Shown: piece by piece, positions 41,021 to 54,000 of the stretch
How positions within the stretch are numbered: position 1 is the stretch's first letter
How the letters are laid out: every line of letters starts with the position of its first letter
Position numbers and translations under genes: made by a program
The notes under the pieces: generated by a model
Seen by the model: only the letters and a program-made list of their open reading frames with translations
The model's database searches: none
Told to the model about the DNA's origin: nothing
Origin: Osedax frankpressi
Lineage: Eukaryota > Annelida > Polychaeta > Sabellida > Siboglinidae
Direction: 5' to 3'
Assembly (NCBI GenBank): GCA_964035775.1
Contig: OZ038314.1
Span: 4,683,275-4,747,274, forward strand
DNA: 64,000 nucleotides

Positions 41021-42976
41021 TAAGTTATCGTTATTTAAGTTATAGTTATTTAAGTTATAGTTATTTAAGTCATAGTCATTTAAGTTATAGTTATTTAAGT
41101 TTTAGTTAAATAAGTTATAGTTATTAAAGTTATAGTTATTTAATTTCAAATTATTTAATTTCTAATTATTATATTATAGTTATTTAATTTATGGTTATTA
41201 TATTATATTTATTTAAATTATAGTTATTTAAGTTATAGTTATTTGAGATATAGTTATTTAATTTATAGTTATTTAAGTTATAGTTATTTAAGTTATATTT
41301 ATTTAAGTTATAGCTATTTAAGTTATAGTTATTTAAGTTATAGTTATTTAAGTTATGATTATTTAATTTATAGTTATTTAAGTTATAGCTATTTAAGTTA
41401 TAGTTAATTAAGTTATCGTTATTTAAGTTATAGTTATTTAAGTTATAGTTATTTAAGTTATAGTTATTTAAATTTTAGTTATATAAGTTATAGTTATTGA
41501 ATTTATAGTTATTTAATTTATAGTTATTTAAGTTATAGTTATTTAAGTTATAGTTATTTAAGTTATAGTTATTTAATTTATAGTTATTTAAGTTATAGTT
41601 ATTTAAATTATAGTTATTTAAGTTATAGTTATTTGAGATATAGTTATTTAATTTATAGTTATTTAAGTTATAGTTATTTAAGTTATAGTTATTTAAGTTA
41701 TAGCTATTTAAGTTATAGTTATTTAAGTTATGATTATTTAATTTATAGTTATTTAAGTTATAGTTAATTAAGTTATAGTTATTTAAGTTATAGTTATTTA
41801 ATTAATAGTTATTATATTATTATTATTTAAATTATAGTAATTTAACTTATAGTTATTTAAGATATAGTTATTTAAGTTTTAGTTATATAATTTATTGTTA
41901 TTTAAGTTATTCTTATTTAAGTTATAGTTATTTAAGTTATAGTTATTTAAGTTATAGTTATTAAATTATAGTTATTTAAGTTATAGTTATTTAATTTATA
42001 GTTATTTAAGTTATAGTTAATTAAGTTATCGTTATTTAAGTTATAGTTATTTAAGTTATAGTTATTTAAGTTATAGTTATTTAAGTTATAGTTATTTAAG
42101 TTATAGTTATTTAAGTTATAGTTATTTAAGTTATAGTTATTTAAGTTATAGTTATTTAAGTTATAGTTATTTAAGTTATAATTATTTATAGTTATTTAAG
42201 TTATAGTTAATTAAGTTATCGTTATTTAAGTTATAGTTATTTAAGTTATAGTTATTTAAGTTATAATTATTTAATTTATAATTATTTAAGTTATAGTTAT
42301 TAAATTATAGTTATTTAAGTTATAGTTATTTAATTTAAAGTTATTTAATTTATGGTTATTATATTATAGTCTTTTAAATTATAGTTATTTAAGATATAGT
42401 TATTTAAGATATAGTTATTTAATTTATATTATTTAAGTTATAGTTATTTAATTTATAGTTATTTAAGTTATAATTATTTAAGTTATAGTTATTTAAGTTA
42501 TAGTTATTTAATTTATATTTATTTAAGTTATATTTATTTAAGTTATAGTTATTTAAGTTATAGTTATTTAAGTTATAGTTATTTAAGTTATAGTTATTTA
42601 AGTTATAGTTATTTAATTAATAGTAATTTAAGTTATAGTAATTTAAGTTTAGTTATTTAATTTATAGTTATTTAAGTTATAGTTAATTAATTTATCGTTA
42701 GTTAAGTTATAGTTATTTAAGTTATAGTTATTAAATTATAGTTATTTAAGTTATAGTTATTTAATTTATAGTTTTTTCATTTATGGTTATTATATTATAG
42801 TTATATAAATTATAGTTATTTAAGTTATAGTTATTTGAGATATAGTTATTTAATTTATATTTATTTAAGTTATAGTTATTTAAGTTATAGTTATTTAAGT
42901 TATAGTTATTTAATTTATAGTTATTTAAGTTATAGTTAATTAAGTTATCGTTAGTTAAGTTATAGTTATTTAAGTT

Positions 42977-45364
42977 ATTGTTATTTAATTTATTGTTATT
43001 TAAGTTATAGTTATCTAAGTTATAGTTATTTAAGTTATAGTTATTTAAGTTATAGTTATTTAAGTTATAGTTATTTAAGTTATGATTATTTAATTTATAG
43101 TTATTTAAGTTATAGTTAATTAAGTTATAGTTATTTAAGTTATAGTTATTAAATTATAGTTATTTAAGTTATAGTTATTTAATTAATAGTTATTATATTA
43201 TTATTATTTAAATTATAGTTATTTAACTTATAGTTATTTAACTTATAGTTATTTAACTTATAGTTATTTAACTTATAGTTATTTAAGATAGAGTTATTTA
43301 AGTTTTAGTTATATAATGTATTGTTATTTAAGTTATTCTTATTTAAGTTATAGTTATTTAAGTTATAGTTATTTAAGTTATAGTTATTTAAGTTATAGTT
43401 ATTTAAGTTATAGTTATTTAAGTTATAGTTATTTAAGTTATAGTTATTTAATTAATAGTTATTTAAGTTATAGTTATTTAAGTTATAGTTATTTAAGTTA
43501 TAGTTATTTAAGTTATAGTTATTTAAGTTATAGTTATTTAATTTATAGTTATTTAATTTATAGTTATTTAAGTTATAGTTATTTAAGTTATAGTTATTTA
43601 ATTTATAGTTATTTAAGTTATAGTTATTTAATTAATAGTAATTTAAGTTATAGTAATTTAAGTTTAGTTATTTAATTTATAGTTATTTAAGTTATAGTTA
43701 ATTAAGATATCGTTAGTTAAGTTATAGTTATTTAAGTTATAGTTATTAAATTATAGTTATTTAAGTTATAGTTATTTAAGTTATAGTTATTTAATTTATA
43801 GTTATTTAAGTTATAGTTAATTAAGTTATCGTTAGTTAAGTTATAGTTATTTAAGTTATAGTTATTTAAGTTCTAGTTATTTAAGTTATAGTTATTTAAT
43901 ATATACTTATTTAATTTATAGTTATTTAAGTTATAGTTATTTAAGTTATAGTTATTTAAGTTATAGTTATTTAAATTATAGTTAATTAAGTTATAGTTAT
44001 TTAAGATATAGTTATTTAATTTATATTATTTAAGTTATAGCTATTTAATTTATAGTTATTTAAGTTATAGTTATTTAAGTTATATTTTTTAAGTTAAAGT
44101 CATTTAAGTTATAGTTATTTAAGTTATAGTTATTTAATTTATAGTTATTTAAGTTATAGTTATTTAAATTATAGTTATTTAAGTTATAGTTATTTAATAT
44201 ATAGTTATTTAATTTATAGTTATTTAATTTATAGTTATTTAAGTTATATATATTTAAGTTATAGCTATTTAAGTTATAGTTATTTAAGTTATAGTTATTT
44301 AAGTTATAATTATTTAATTTATAGTTATTTAAGTTATAGTTAATTAAGTTATAGTTATTTAAGTTATAGTTATTAAATTATAGTTATTTAAGTTATAGTT
44401 ATTTAATTTATAGTTATATTATTATTATTATTTAAATTATAGTTATTTAACTTATAGTTATTTAAGATAGAGTTATTTAAGTTTTAGTTATATAATTTAT
44501 TGTTATTTAAGTTAGTCTTATTTAAGTTATAGTTATTTAAGTTATAGTTATTTAAGTTATAGTTATTAAATTATAGTTATTTAAGTTATAGTTATTTAAG
44601 TTATATTGTTTTAAGTTATAGTGATTACAGTTATAGCTATTTAAGCTATAGTTATTTAAGTTATAGTTATTTAAGTTATAGTTATTTAAGTTATAATTAT
44701 TTAAATTATAGTTATTTAAGTTATAGTTAATTAAGTTATCGTTATTTAAGTTATAGTTATTAAATTATAGTTATTTAAGTTATAGTTATTTAAGTTATAT
44801 TTTTTTAAGTTATAGTGATTACAGTTATAGCTATTTAAGCTATAGTTATTTAAGTTATAGTTATTTAAGTTATAGTTATTTAAGTTATAGTTATTTAAGT
44901 TATAGTTATTTAAGTTATAGTTATTTAAGTTATAGTTATTTAATTTATAGTTATTTAAGTTATAGTTATTTAAGTTATAGTTATTTAAGTTATAGTTATT
45001 TAAGTTATAATTATTTAAATTATAGTTATTTAAGTTATAGTTAATTAAGTTATCGTTATTTAAGTTATAGTTATTTAAGTTATAGTTATTTAAGTTATAG
45101 TTATTCAATTATAGTTATTTAAGTTATAGTTATTTAATTTATGGTTATTATATTATAATTATTTAAATTATAGTTATTTAAGTTATAGTTATTTAAGTTA
45201 TAATTATTTAAGTTATAATTATTTAAATTATAGTTATTTAAGTTATAGTTAATTAAGTTATCGTTATTTAAGTTATAGTTATTTAAGTTATAGTTATTTA
45301 AGTCATAGTCATTTAAGTTATAGTTATTTAAGTTTTAGTTAAATAAGTTATAGTTATTAAAGTT
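42977..45364 (+). repeat. ~2.36 kb tandem repeat, copy 1
   Basis: This block repeats at 45,365-47,708. The offset is 2,388 bp at the left edge, 2,358 bp in the middle (ATG island 43,316 to 45,674) and 2,343 bp at the right (ATTCAA 45,103 to 47,446). The first 30-bp step is due to four tandem TTAACTTATAGTTAT units here (about 43,224-43,283) against two in copy 2. The second step is one consensus monomer. Also private here is TTATATTGTTTTAAG near 44,601. Confidence 0.87.
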
Positions 45365-48300
45365 ATTGTTATTTAATTTATTGTTATTTAAGTTATAGTT
45401 ATCTAAGTTATAGTTATTTAAGTTATAGTTATTTAAGTTATAGTTATTTAAGTTATAGTTATTTAAGTTATGATTATTTAATTTATAGTTATTTAAGTTA
45501 TAGTTAATTAAGTTATAGTTATTTAAGTTATAGTTATTAAATTATAGTTATTTAAGTTATAGTTATTTAATTAATAGTTATTATATTATTATTATTTAAA
45601 TTATAGTTATTTAACTTATAGTTATTTAACTTATAGTTATTTAAGATAGAGTTATTTAAGTTTTAGTTATATAATGTATTGTTATTTAAGTTATTCTTAT
45701 TTAAGTTATAGTTATTTAAGTTATAGTTATTTAAGTTATAGTTATTTAAGTTATAGTTATTTAAGTTATAGTTATTTAAGTTATAGTTATTTAAGTTATA
45801 GTTATTTAATTAATAGTTATTTAAGTTATAGTTATTTAAGTTATAGTTATTTAAGTTATAGTTATTTAAGTTATAGTTATTTAAGTTATAGTTATTTAAT
45901 TTATAGTTATTTAATTTATAGTTATTTAAGTTATAGTTATTTAAGTTATAGTTATTTAATTTATAGTTATTTAAGTTATAGTTATTTAATTAATAGTAAT
46001 TTAAGTTATAGTAATTTAAGTTTAGTTATTTAATTTATAGTTATTTAAGTTATAGTTAATTAAGATATCGTTAGTTAAGTTATAGTTATTTAAGTTATAG
46101 TTATTAAATTATAGTTATTTAAGTTATAGTTATTTAAGTTATAGTTATTTAATTTATAGTTATTTAAGTTATAGTTAATTAAGTTATCGTTAGTTAAGTT
46201 ATAGTTATTTAAGTTATAGTTATTTAAGTTCTAGTTATTTAAGTTATAGTTATTTAATATATACTTATTTAATTTATAGTTATTTAAGTTATAGTTATTT
46301 AAGTTATAGTTATTTAAGTTATAGTTATTTAAATTATAGTTAATTAAGTTATAGTTATTTAAGATATAGTTATTTAATTTATATTATTTAAGTTATAGCT
46401 ATTTAATTTATAGTTATTTAAGTTATAGTTATTTAAGTTATATTTTTTAAGTTAAAGTCATTTAAGTTATAGTTATTTAAGTTATAGTTATTTAATTTAT
46501 AGTTATTTAAGTTATAGTTATTTAAATTATAGTTATTTAAGTTATAGTTATTTAATATATAGTTATTTAATTTATAGTTATTTAATTTATAGTTATTTAA
46601 GTTATATATATTTAAGTTATAGCTATTTAAGTTATAGTTATTTAAGTTATAGTTATTTAAGTTATAATTATTTAATTTATAGTTATTTAAGTTATAGTTA
46701 ATTAAGTTATAGTTATTTAAGTTATAGTTATTAAATTATAGTTATTTAAGTTATAGTTATTTAATTTATAGTTATTATATTATTATTATTTAAATTATAG
46801 TTATTTAACTTATAGTTATTTAAGATAGAGTTATTTAAGTTTTAGTTATATAATTTATTGTTATTTAAGTTAGTCTTATTTAAGTTATAGTTATTTAAGT
46901 TATAGTTATTTAAGTTATAGTTATTAAATTATAGTTATTTAAGTTATAGTTATTTAAGTTATATTTTTTTAAGTTATAGTGATTACAGTTATAGCTATTT
47001 AAGCTATAGTTATTTAAGTTATAGTTATTTAAGTTATAGTTATTTAAGTTATAATTATTTAAATTATAGTTATTTAAGTTATAGTTAATTAAGTTATCGT
47101 TATTTAAGTTATAGTTATTAAATTATAGTTATTTAAGTTATAGTTATTTAAGTTATATTTTTTTAAGTTATAGTGATTACAGTTATAGCTATTTAAGCTA
47201 TAGTTATTTAAGTTATAGTTATTTAAGTTATAGTTATTTAAGTTATAGTTATTTAAGTTATAGTTATTTAAGTTATAGTTATTTAATTTATAGTTATTTA
47301 AGTTATAGTTATTTAAGTTATAGTTATTTAAGTTATAGTTATTTAAGTTATAATTATTTAAATTATAGTTATTTAAGTTATAGTTAATTAAGTTATCGTT
47401 ATTTAAGTTATAGTTATTTAAGTTATAGTTATTTAAGTTATAGTTATTCAATTATAGTTATTTAAGTTATAGTTATTTAATTTATGGTTATTATATTATA
47501 ATTATTTAAATTATAGTTATTTAAGTTATAGTTATTTAAGTTATAATTATTTAAGTTATAATTATTTAAATTATAGTTATTTAAGTTATAGTTAATTAAG
47601 TTATCGTTATTTAAGTTATAGTTATTTAAGTTATAGTTATTTAAGTCATAGTCATTTAAGTTATAGTTATTTAAGTTTTAGTTAAATAAGTTATAGTTAT
47701 TAAAGTTATAGTTATTTAATTTCAAATTATTTAATTTCTAATTATTATATTATAGTTATTTAATTTATGGTTATTATATTATATTTATTTAAATTATAGT
47801 TATTTAAGTTATAGTTATTTGAGATATAGTTATTTAATTTATAGTTATTTAAGTTATAGTTATTTAAGTTATATTTATTTAAGTTATAGCTATTTAAGTT
47901 ATAGTTATTTAAGTTATAGTTATTTAAGTTATGATTATTTAATTTATAGTTATTTAAGTTATAGTTATTTAAGTTATAGTTAATTAAGTTATCGTTATTT
48001 AAGTTATAGTTATTTAAGTTATAGTTATTTAAGTTATAGTTATTTAAATTTTAGTTATATACGTTATAGTTATTGAATTTATAGTTATTTAATTTATAGT
48101 TATTTAAGTTATAGTTATTTAAGTTATAGTTATTTAAGTTATAGTTATTTAATTTATAGTTATTTAAGTTATAGTTATTTAAATTATAGTTAATTAAGTT
48201 ATAGTTATTTAAGATATAGTTATTTAATTTATATTATTTAAGTTATAGCTATTTAATTTATAGTTATTTAAGTTATAGTTATTTAAGTTATATTTTTTAA

Positions 48301-51022
48301 GTTAAAGTCATTTAAGTTATAGTTATTTAATATATACTTATTTAATTTATAGTTATTTAAGTTATAGTTATTTAAATTATAGTTATTTAAGTTATAGTTA
48401 TTTAATATATAGTTATTTAATTTATAGTTATTTAATTTATAGTTATTTAAGTTATATATATTTAAGTTATAGCTATTTAAGTTATAGTTATTTAAGTTAT
48501 AGTTATTTAAGTTATAATTATTTAATTTATAGTTATTTAAGTTATAGTTAATTAAGTTATAGTTATTTAAGTTATAGTTATTAAATTATAGTTATTTAAG
48601 TTATAGTTATTTAATTTATAGTTATTATATTATTATTATTTAAATTATAGTTATTTAACGTATAGTTATTTAAGATAGAGTTATTTAAGTTTTAGTTATA
48701 TAATTTATTGTTATTTAAGTTAGTCTTATTTAAGTTATAGTTATTTAAGTTATAGTTATTTAAGTTATAGTTATTAAATTATAGTTATTTAAGTTATAGT
48801 TATTTAAGTTATATTTTTTTAAGTTATAGTAATTTAAGTTTAGTTATTTAATTTATAGTTATTTAAGTTATAGTTAATTAAGATATCGTTAGTTAAGTTA
48901 TAGTTATTTAAGTTATAGTTATTAAATTATAGTTATTTAAGTTATAGTTATTTAAGTTATAGTTATTTAAGTTATAGTTATTTAATTTATAGTTATTTAA
49001 GTTATAGTTAATTAAGTTATCGTTAGTTAAGTTATAGTTATTTAAGTTATAGTTATTTAAGTTCTAGTTATTTAAGTTATAGTTATTTAATATATACTTA
49101 TTTAATTTATAGTTATTTAAGTTATAATTATTTAAGTTATAGTTATTTAAGTTATAGTTATTTAAATTATAGTTAATTAAGTTATAGTTATTTAAGATAT
49201 AGTTATTTAATTTATATTATTTAAGTTATAGCTATTTAATTTATAGTTATTTAAGTTATAGTTATTTAAGTTATATTTTTTAAGTTAAAGTCATTTAAGT
49301 TATAGTTATTTAAGTTATAGTTATTTAATTTATAGTTATTTAAGTTATAGTTATTTAATATATAGTTATTTAATTTATAGTTATTTAATTTATAGTTATT
49401 TAAGTTATATATATTTAAGTTATAGCTATTTAAGTTATAGTTATTTAAGTTATAGTTATTTAAGTTATAATTATTTAATTTATAGTTATTTAAGTTATAG
49501 TTAATTAAGTTATAGTTATTTAAGTTATAGTTATTAAATTATAGTTATTTAAGTTATAGTTATTTAATTTATAGTTATTATATTATTATTATTTAAATTA
49601 TAGTTATTTAACTTATAGTTATTTAAGATAGAGTTATTTAAGTTTTAGTTATATAATTTATCGTTATTTAAGTTAGTCTTATTTAAGTTATAGTTATTTA
49701 AGTTATAGTTATTTAAGTTATAGTTATTAAATTATAGTTATTTAAGTTATAGTTATTTAAGTTATATTTTTTTAAGTTATAGTGATTACAGTTATAGCTA
49801 TTTAAGCTATAGTTATTTAAGTTATAGTTATTTAAGTTATAGTTATTTAAGTTATAATTATTTAAATTATAGTTATTTAAGTTATAGTTAATTAAGTTAT
49901 CGTTATTTAAGTTATAGTTATTAAATTATAGTTATTTAAGTTATAGTTATTTAAGTTATATTTTTTTAAGTTATAGTGATTACAGTTATAGCTATTTAAG
50001 CTATAGTTATTTAAGTTATAGTTATTTAAGTTATAGTTATTTAAGTTATAGTTATTTAAGTTATAGTTATTTAAGTTATAGTTATTTAATTTATAGTTAT
50101 TTAAGTTATAGTTATTTAAGTTATAGTTATTTAAGTTATAGTTATTTAAGTTATAATTATTTAAATTATAGTTATTTAAGTTATAGTTAATTAAGTTATC
50201 GATATTTAATTTATAGTTATTTAAGTTATAGTTATTTAAATTATAGTTATTTAAGTTATAGTTATTTAATATATAATTATTTAATTTATAGTTATTTAAT
50301 TTATAGTTATTTAAGTTATATATATTTAAGTTATAGCTATTTAAGTTATAGTTATTTAAGTTATAGTTATTTAAGTTATAATTATTTAATTTATAGTTAT
50401 TTAAGTTATAGTTAATTAAGTTATAGTTATTTAAGTTATAGTTATTAAATTATAGTTATTTAAGTTATAGTTATTTAATTTATAGTTATTATATTATTAT
50501 TATTTAAATTATAGTTATTTAACTTATAGTTATTTAAGATAGAGTTATTTAAGTTTTAGTTATATAATTTATTGTTATTTAAGTTATAGTTATTTGAGAT
50601 ATAGTTATTTAATTTATAGTTATTTAAGTTATAGTTATTTAAGTTATAGTTATTTAAGTTATAGTTATTTAATTAATAGTAATTTAAGTTATAGTAATTT
50701 AAGTTTAGTTATTTAATTTATAGTTATTTAAGTTATAGTTAATTAAGTTATAGTTATTTAAGTTATAGTTAATTAAGTTATCGTTATTTAAGTTATAGTT
50801 ATTTAAGTTATAGTTATTTAAGTTATAGTTATTTAAATTTTAGTTATATACGTTATAGTTATTGAATTTATAGTTATTTAATTTATAGTTATTTAAGTTA
50901 TAGTTATTTAAGTTATAGTTATTTAAGTTATAGTTATTTAATTTATAGTTATTTAAGTTATAGTTATTTAAATTATAGTTAATTAAGTTATAGTTATTTA
51001 AGATATAGTTATTTAATTTATA
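44652..51022 (+). repeat. ~6.37 kb tandem higher-order repeat, copy 1
   Basis: Repeats at 51,023-57,363. The offset is 6,371 bp at the left (TTATTGTTATTT 45,365 to 51,736), 6,356 bp in the middle (ATG island 45,674 to 52,030) and 6,341 bp at the right (14-bp AGTTTAGTTAT unit 48,840 to 55,181). The block contains the 2.36 kb junction at 45,365. Near 48,820-48,845 a GTTATAGTGAT-type island is replaced by a direct join to GTAATTTAAGTTTAG, another internal junction. Near 50,205 an ATCGATATTTAAT unit marks a further join. Confidence 0.88.
45365..47708 (+). repeat. ~2.36 kb tandem repeat, copy 2
   Basis: Begins at a clear chimeric junction. After AGTTATTAAAGTTAT the expected continuation is AGTTATTTAATTTCAAATTAT-type sequence, as at 47,709. 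Instead TGTTATTTAATTTATTG follows, which is the sequence at 42,977. The block then follows copy 1 to about 47,708, where the normal continuation resumes. Only two TTAACTTATAGTTAT units remain (about 45,610-45,640). Confidence 0.87.
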
Positions 51023-54000
51023 TTATTTAAGTTATAGTTATTTAAGTTATAGTTATTTAAGTTATAATTATTTAAATTATAGTTATTTAAGTTATAGTTA
51101 ATTAAGTTATCGTTATTTAAGTTATAGTTATTAAATTATAGTTATTTAAGTTATAGTTATTTAAGTTATATTTTTTTAAGTTATAGTGATTACAGTTATA
51201 GCTATTTAAGCTATAGTTATTTAAGTTATAGTTATTTAAGTTATAGTTATTTAAGTTATAGTTATTTAAGTTATAGTTATTTAAGTTATAGTTATTTAAG
51301 TTATAGTTATTTAATTTATAGTTATTTAAGTTATAGTTATTTAAGTTATAGTTATTTAAGTTATAGTTATTTAAGTTATAATTATTTAAATTATAGTTAT
51401 TTAAGTTATAGTTAATTAAGTTATCGTTATTTAAGTTATAGTTATTTAAGTTATAGTTATTTAAGTTATAGTTATTCAATTATAGTTATTTAAGTTATAG
51501 TTATTTAATTTATGGTTATTATATTATAATTATTTAAATTATAGTTATTTAAGTTATAGTTATTTAAGTTATAATTATTTAAGTTATAATTATTTAAATT
51601 ATAGTTATTTAAGTTATAGTTAATTAAGTTATCGTTATTTAAGTTATAGTTATTTAAGTTATAGTTATTTAAGTCATAGTCATTTAAGTTATAGTTATTT
51701 AAGTTTTAGTTAAATAAGTTATAGTTATTAAAGTTATTGTTATTTAATTTATTGTTATTTAAGTTATAGTTATCTAAGTTATAGTTATTTAAGTTATAGT
51801 TATTTAAGTTATAGTTATTTAAGTTATAGTTATTTAAGTTATGATTATTTAATTTATAGTTATTTAAGTTATAGTTAATTAAGTTATAGTTATTTAAGTT
51901 ATAGTTATTAAATTATAGTTATTTAAGTTATAGTTATTTAATTAATAGTTATTATATTATTATTATTTAAATTATAGTTATTTAACTTATAGTTATTTAA
52001 GATAGAGTTATTTAAGTTTTAGTTATATAATGTATTGTTATTTAAGTTATTCTTATTTAAGTTATAGTTATTTAAGTTATAGTTATTTAAGTTATAGTTA
52101 TTTAAGTTATAGTTATTTAAGTTATAGTTATTTAAGTTATAGTTATTTAAGTTATAGTTATTTAATTAATAGTTATTTAAGTTATAGTTATTTAAGTTAT
52201 AGTTATTTAAGTTATAGTTATTTAAGTTATAGTTATTTAAGTTATAGTTATTTAATTTATAGTTATTTAATTTATAGTTATTTAAGTTATAGTTATTTAA
52301 GTTATAGTTATTTAATTTATAGTTATTTAAGTTATAGTTATTTAATTAATAGTAATTTAAGTTATAGTAATTTAAGTTTAGTTATTTAATTTATAGTTAT
52401 TTAAGTTATAGTTAATTAAGATATCGTTAGTTAAGTTATAGTTATTTAAGTTATAGTTATTAAATTATAGTTATTTAAGTTATAGTTATTTAAGTTATAG
52501 TTATTTAATTTATAGTTATTTAAGTTATAGTTAATTAAGTTATCGTTAGTTAAGTTATAGTTATTTAAGTTATAGTTATTTAAGTTCTAGTTATTTAAGT
52601 TATAGTTATTTAATATACACTTATTTAATTTATAGTTATTTAAGTTATAGTTATTTAAGTTATAGTTATTTAAGTTATAGTTATTTAAATTATAGTTAAT
52701 TAAGTTATAGTTATTTAAGATATAGTTATTTAATTTATATTATTTAAGTTATAGCTATTTAATTTATAGTTATTTAAGTTATAGTTATTTAAGTTATATT
52801 TTTTAAGTTAAAGTCATTTAAGTTATAGTTATTTAAGTTATAGTTATTTAATTTATAGTTATTTAAGTTATAGTTATTTAAATTATAGTTATTTAAGTTA
52901 TAGTTATTTAATATATAGTTATTTAATTTATAGTTATTTAATTTATAGTTATTTAAGTTATATATATTTAAGTTATAGCTATTTAAGTTATAGTTATTTA
53001 AGTTATAGTTATTTAAGTTATAATTATTTAATTTATAGTTATTTAAGTTATAGTTAATTAAGTTATAGTTATTTAAGTTATAGTTATTAAATTATAGTTA
53101 TTTAAGTTATAGTTATTTAATTTATAGTTATTATATTATTATTATTTAAATTATAGTTATTTAACTTATAGTTATTTAAGATAGAGTTATTTAAGTTTTA
53201 GTTATATAATTTATTGTTATTTAAGTTAGTCTTATTTAAGTTATAGTTATTTAAGTTATGATTATTTAAGTTATAGTTATTAAATTATAGTTATTTAAGT
53301 TATAGTTATTTAAGTTATATTTTTTTAAGTTATAGTGATTACAGTTATAGCTATTTAAGCTATAGTTATTTAAGTTATAGTTATTTAAGTTATAGTTATT
53401 TAAGTTATAATTATTTAAATTATAGTTATTTAAGTTATAGTTAATTAAGTTATCGTTATTTAAGTTATAGTTATTAAATTATAGTTATTTAAGTTATAGT
53501 TATTTAAGTTATATTTTTTTAAGTTATAGTGATTACAGTTATAGCTATTTAAGCTATAGTTATTTAAGTTATAGTTATTTAAGTTATAGTTATTTAAGTT
53601 ATAGTTATTTAAGTTATAGTTATTTAAGTTATAGTTATTTAATTTATAGTTATTTAAGTTATAGTTATTTAAGTTATAGTTATTTAAGTTATAGTTATTT
53701 AAGTTATAATTATTTAAATTATAGTTATTTAAGTTATAGTTAATTAAGTTATCGTTATTTAAGTTATAGTTATTTAAGTTATAGTTATTTAAGTTATAGT
53801 TATTCAATTATAGTTATTTAAGTTATAGTTATTTAATTTATGGTTATTATATTATAATTATTTAAATTATAGTTATTTAAGTTATAGTTATTTAAGTTAT
53901 AATTATTTAAGTTATAATTATTTAAATTATAGTTATTTAAGTTATAGTTAATTAAGTTATCGTTATTTAAGTTATAGTTATTTAAGTTATAGTTATTTAA

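Larger units (their letters stand above)
37812..42976 (+). repeat. Zone of nested short duplications
   Basis: Left of about 38,350 this follows 25,630-26,170. From there a 1,582-bp offset relates 38,350-38,640 to 39,932-40,222 (GTGATTACAG at 38,521 and 40,103). Inside or beside it are a 418-bp duplication (TTTCAAATT at 39,263 and 39,681), a 523-bp duplication (ATTGTTATTTAAG at 39,981 and 40,504) and three 194-bp pairs. From about 41,030 to 42,580 the order follows 34,060-35,560 with local changes. At about 42,585 it jumps to the run that precedes the TTAATTAATAGTAAT island as at 28,850. A 5-bp loss near 42,181 (ATTATTTATAG for ATTATTTAATTTATAG) is one of the few indels that is not monomer-sized. 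Confidence 0.75.
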
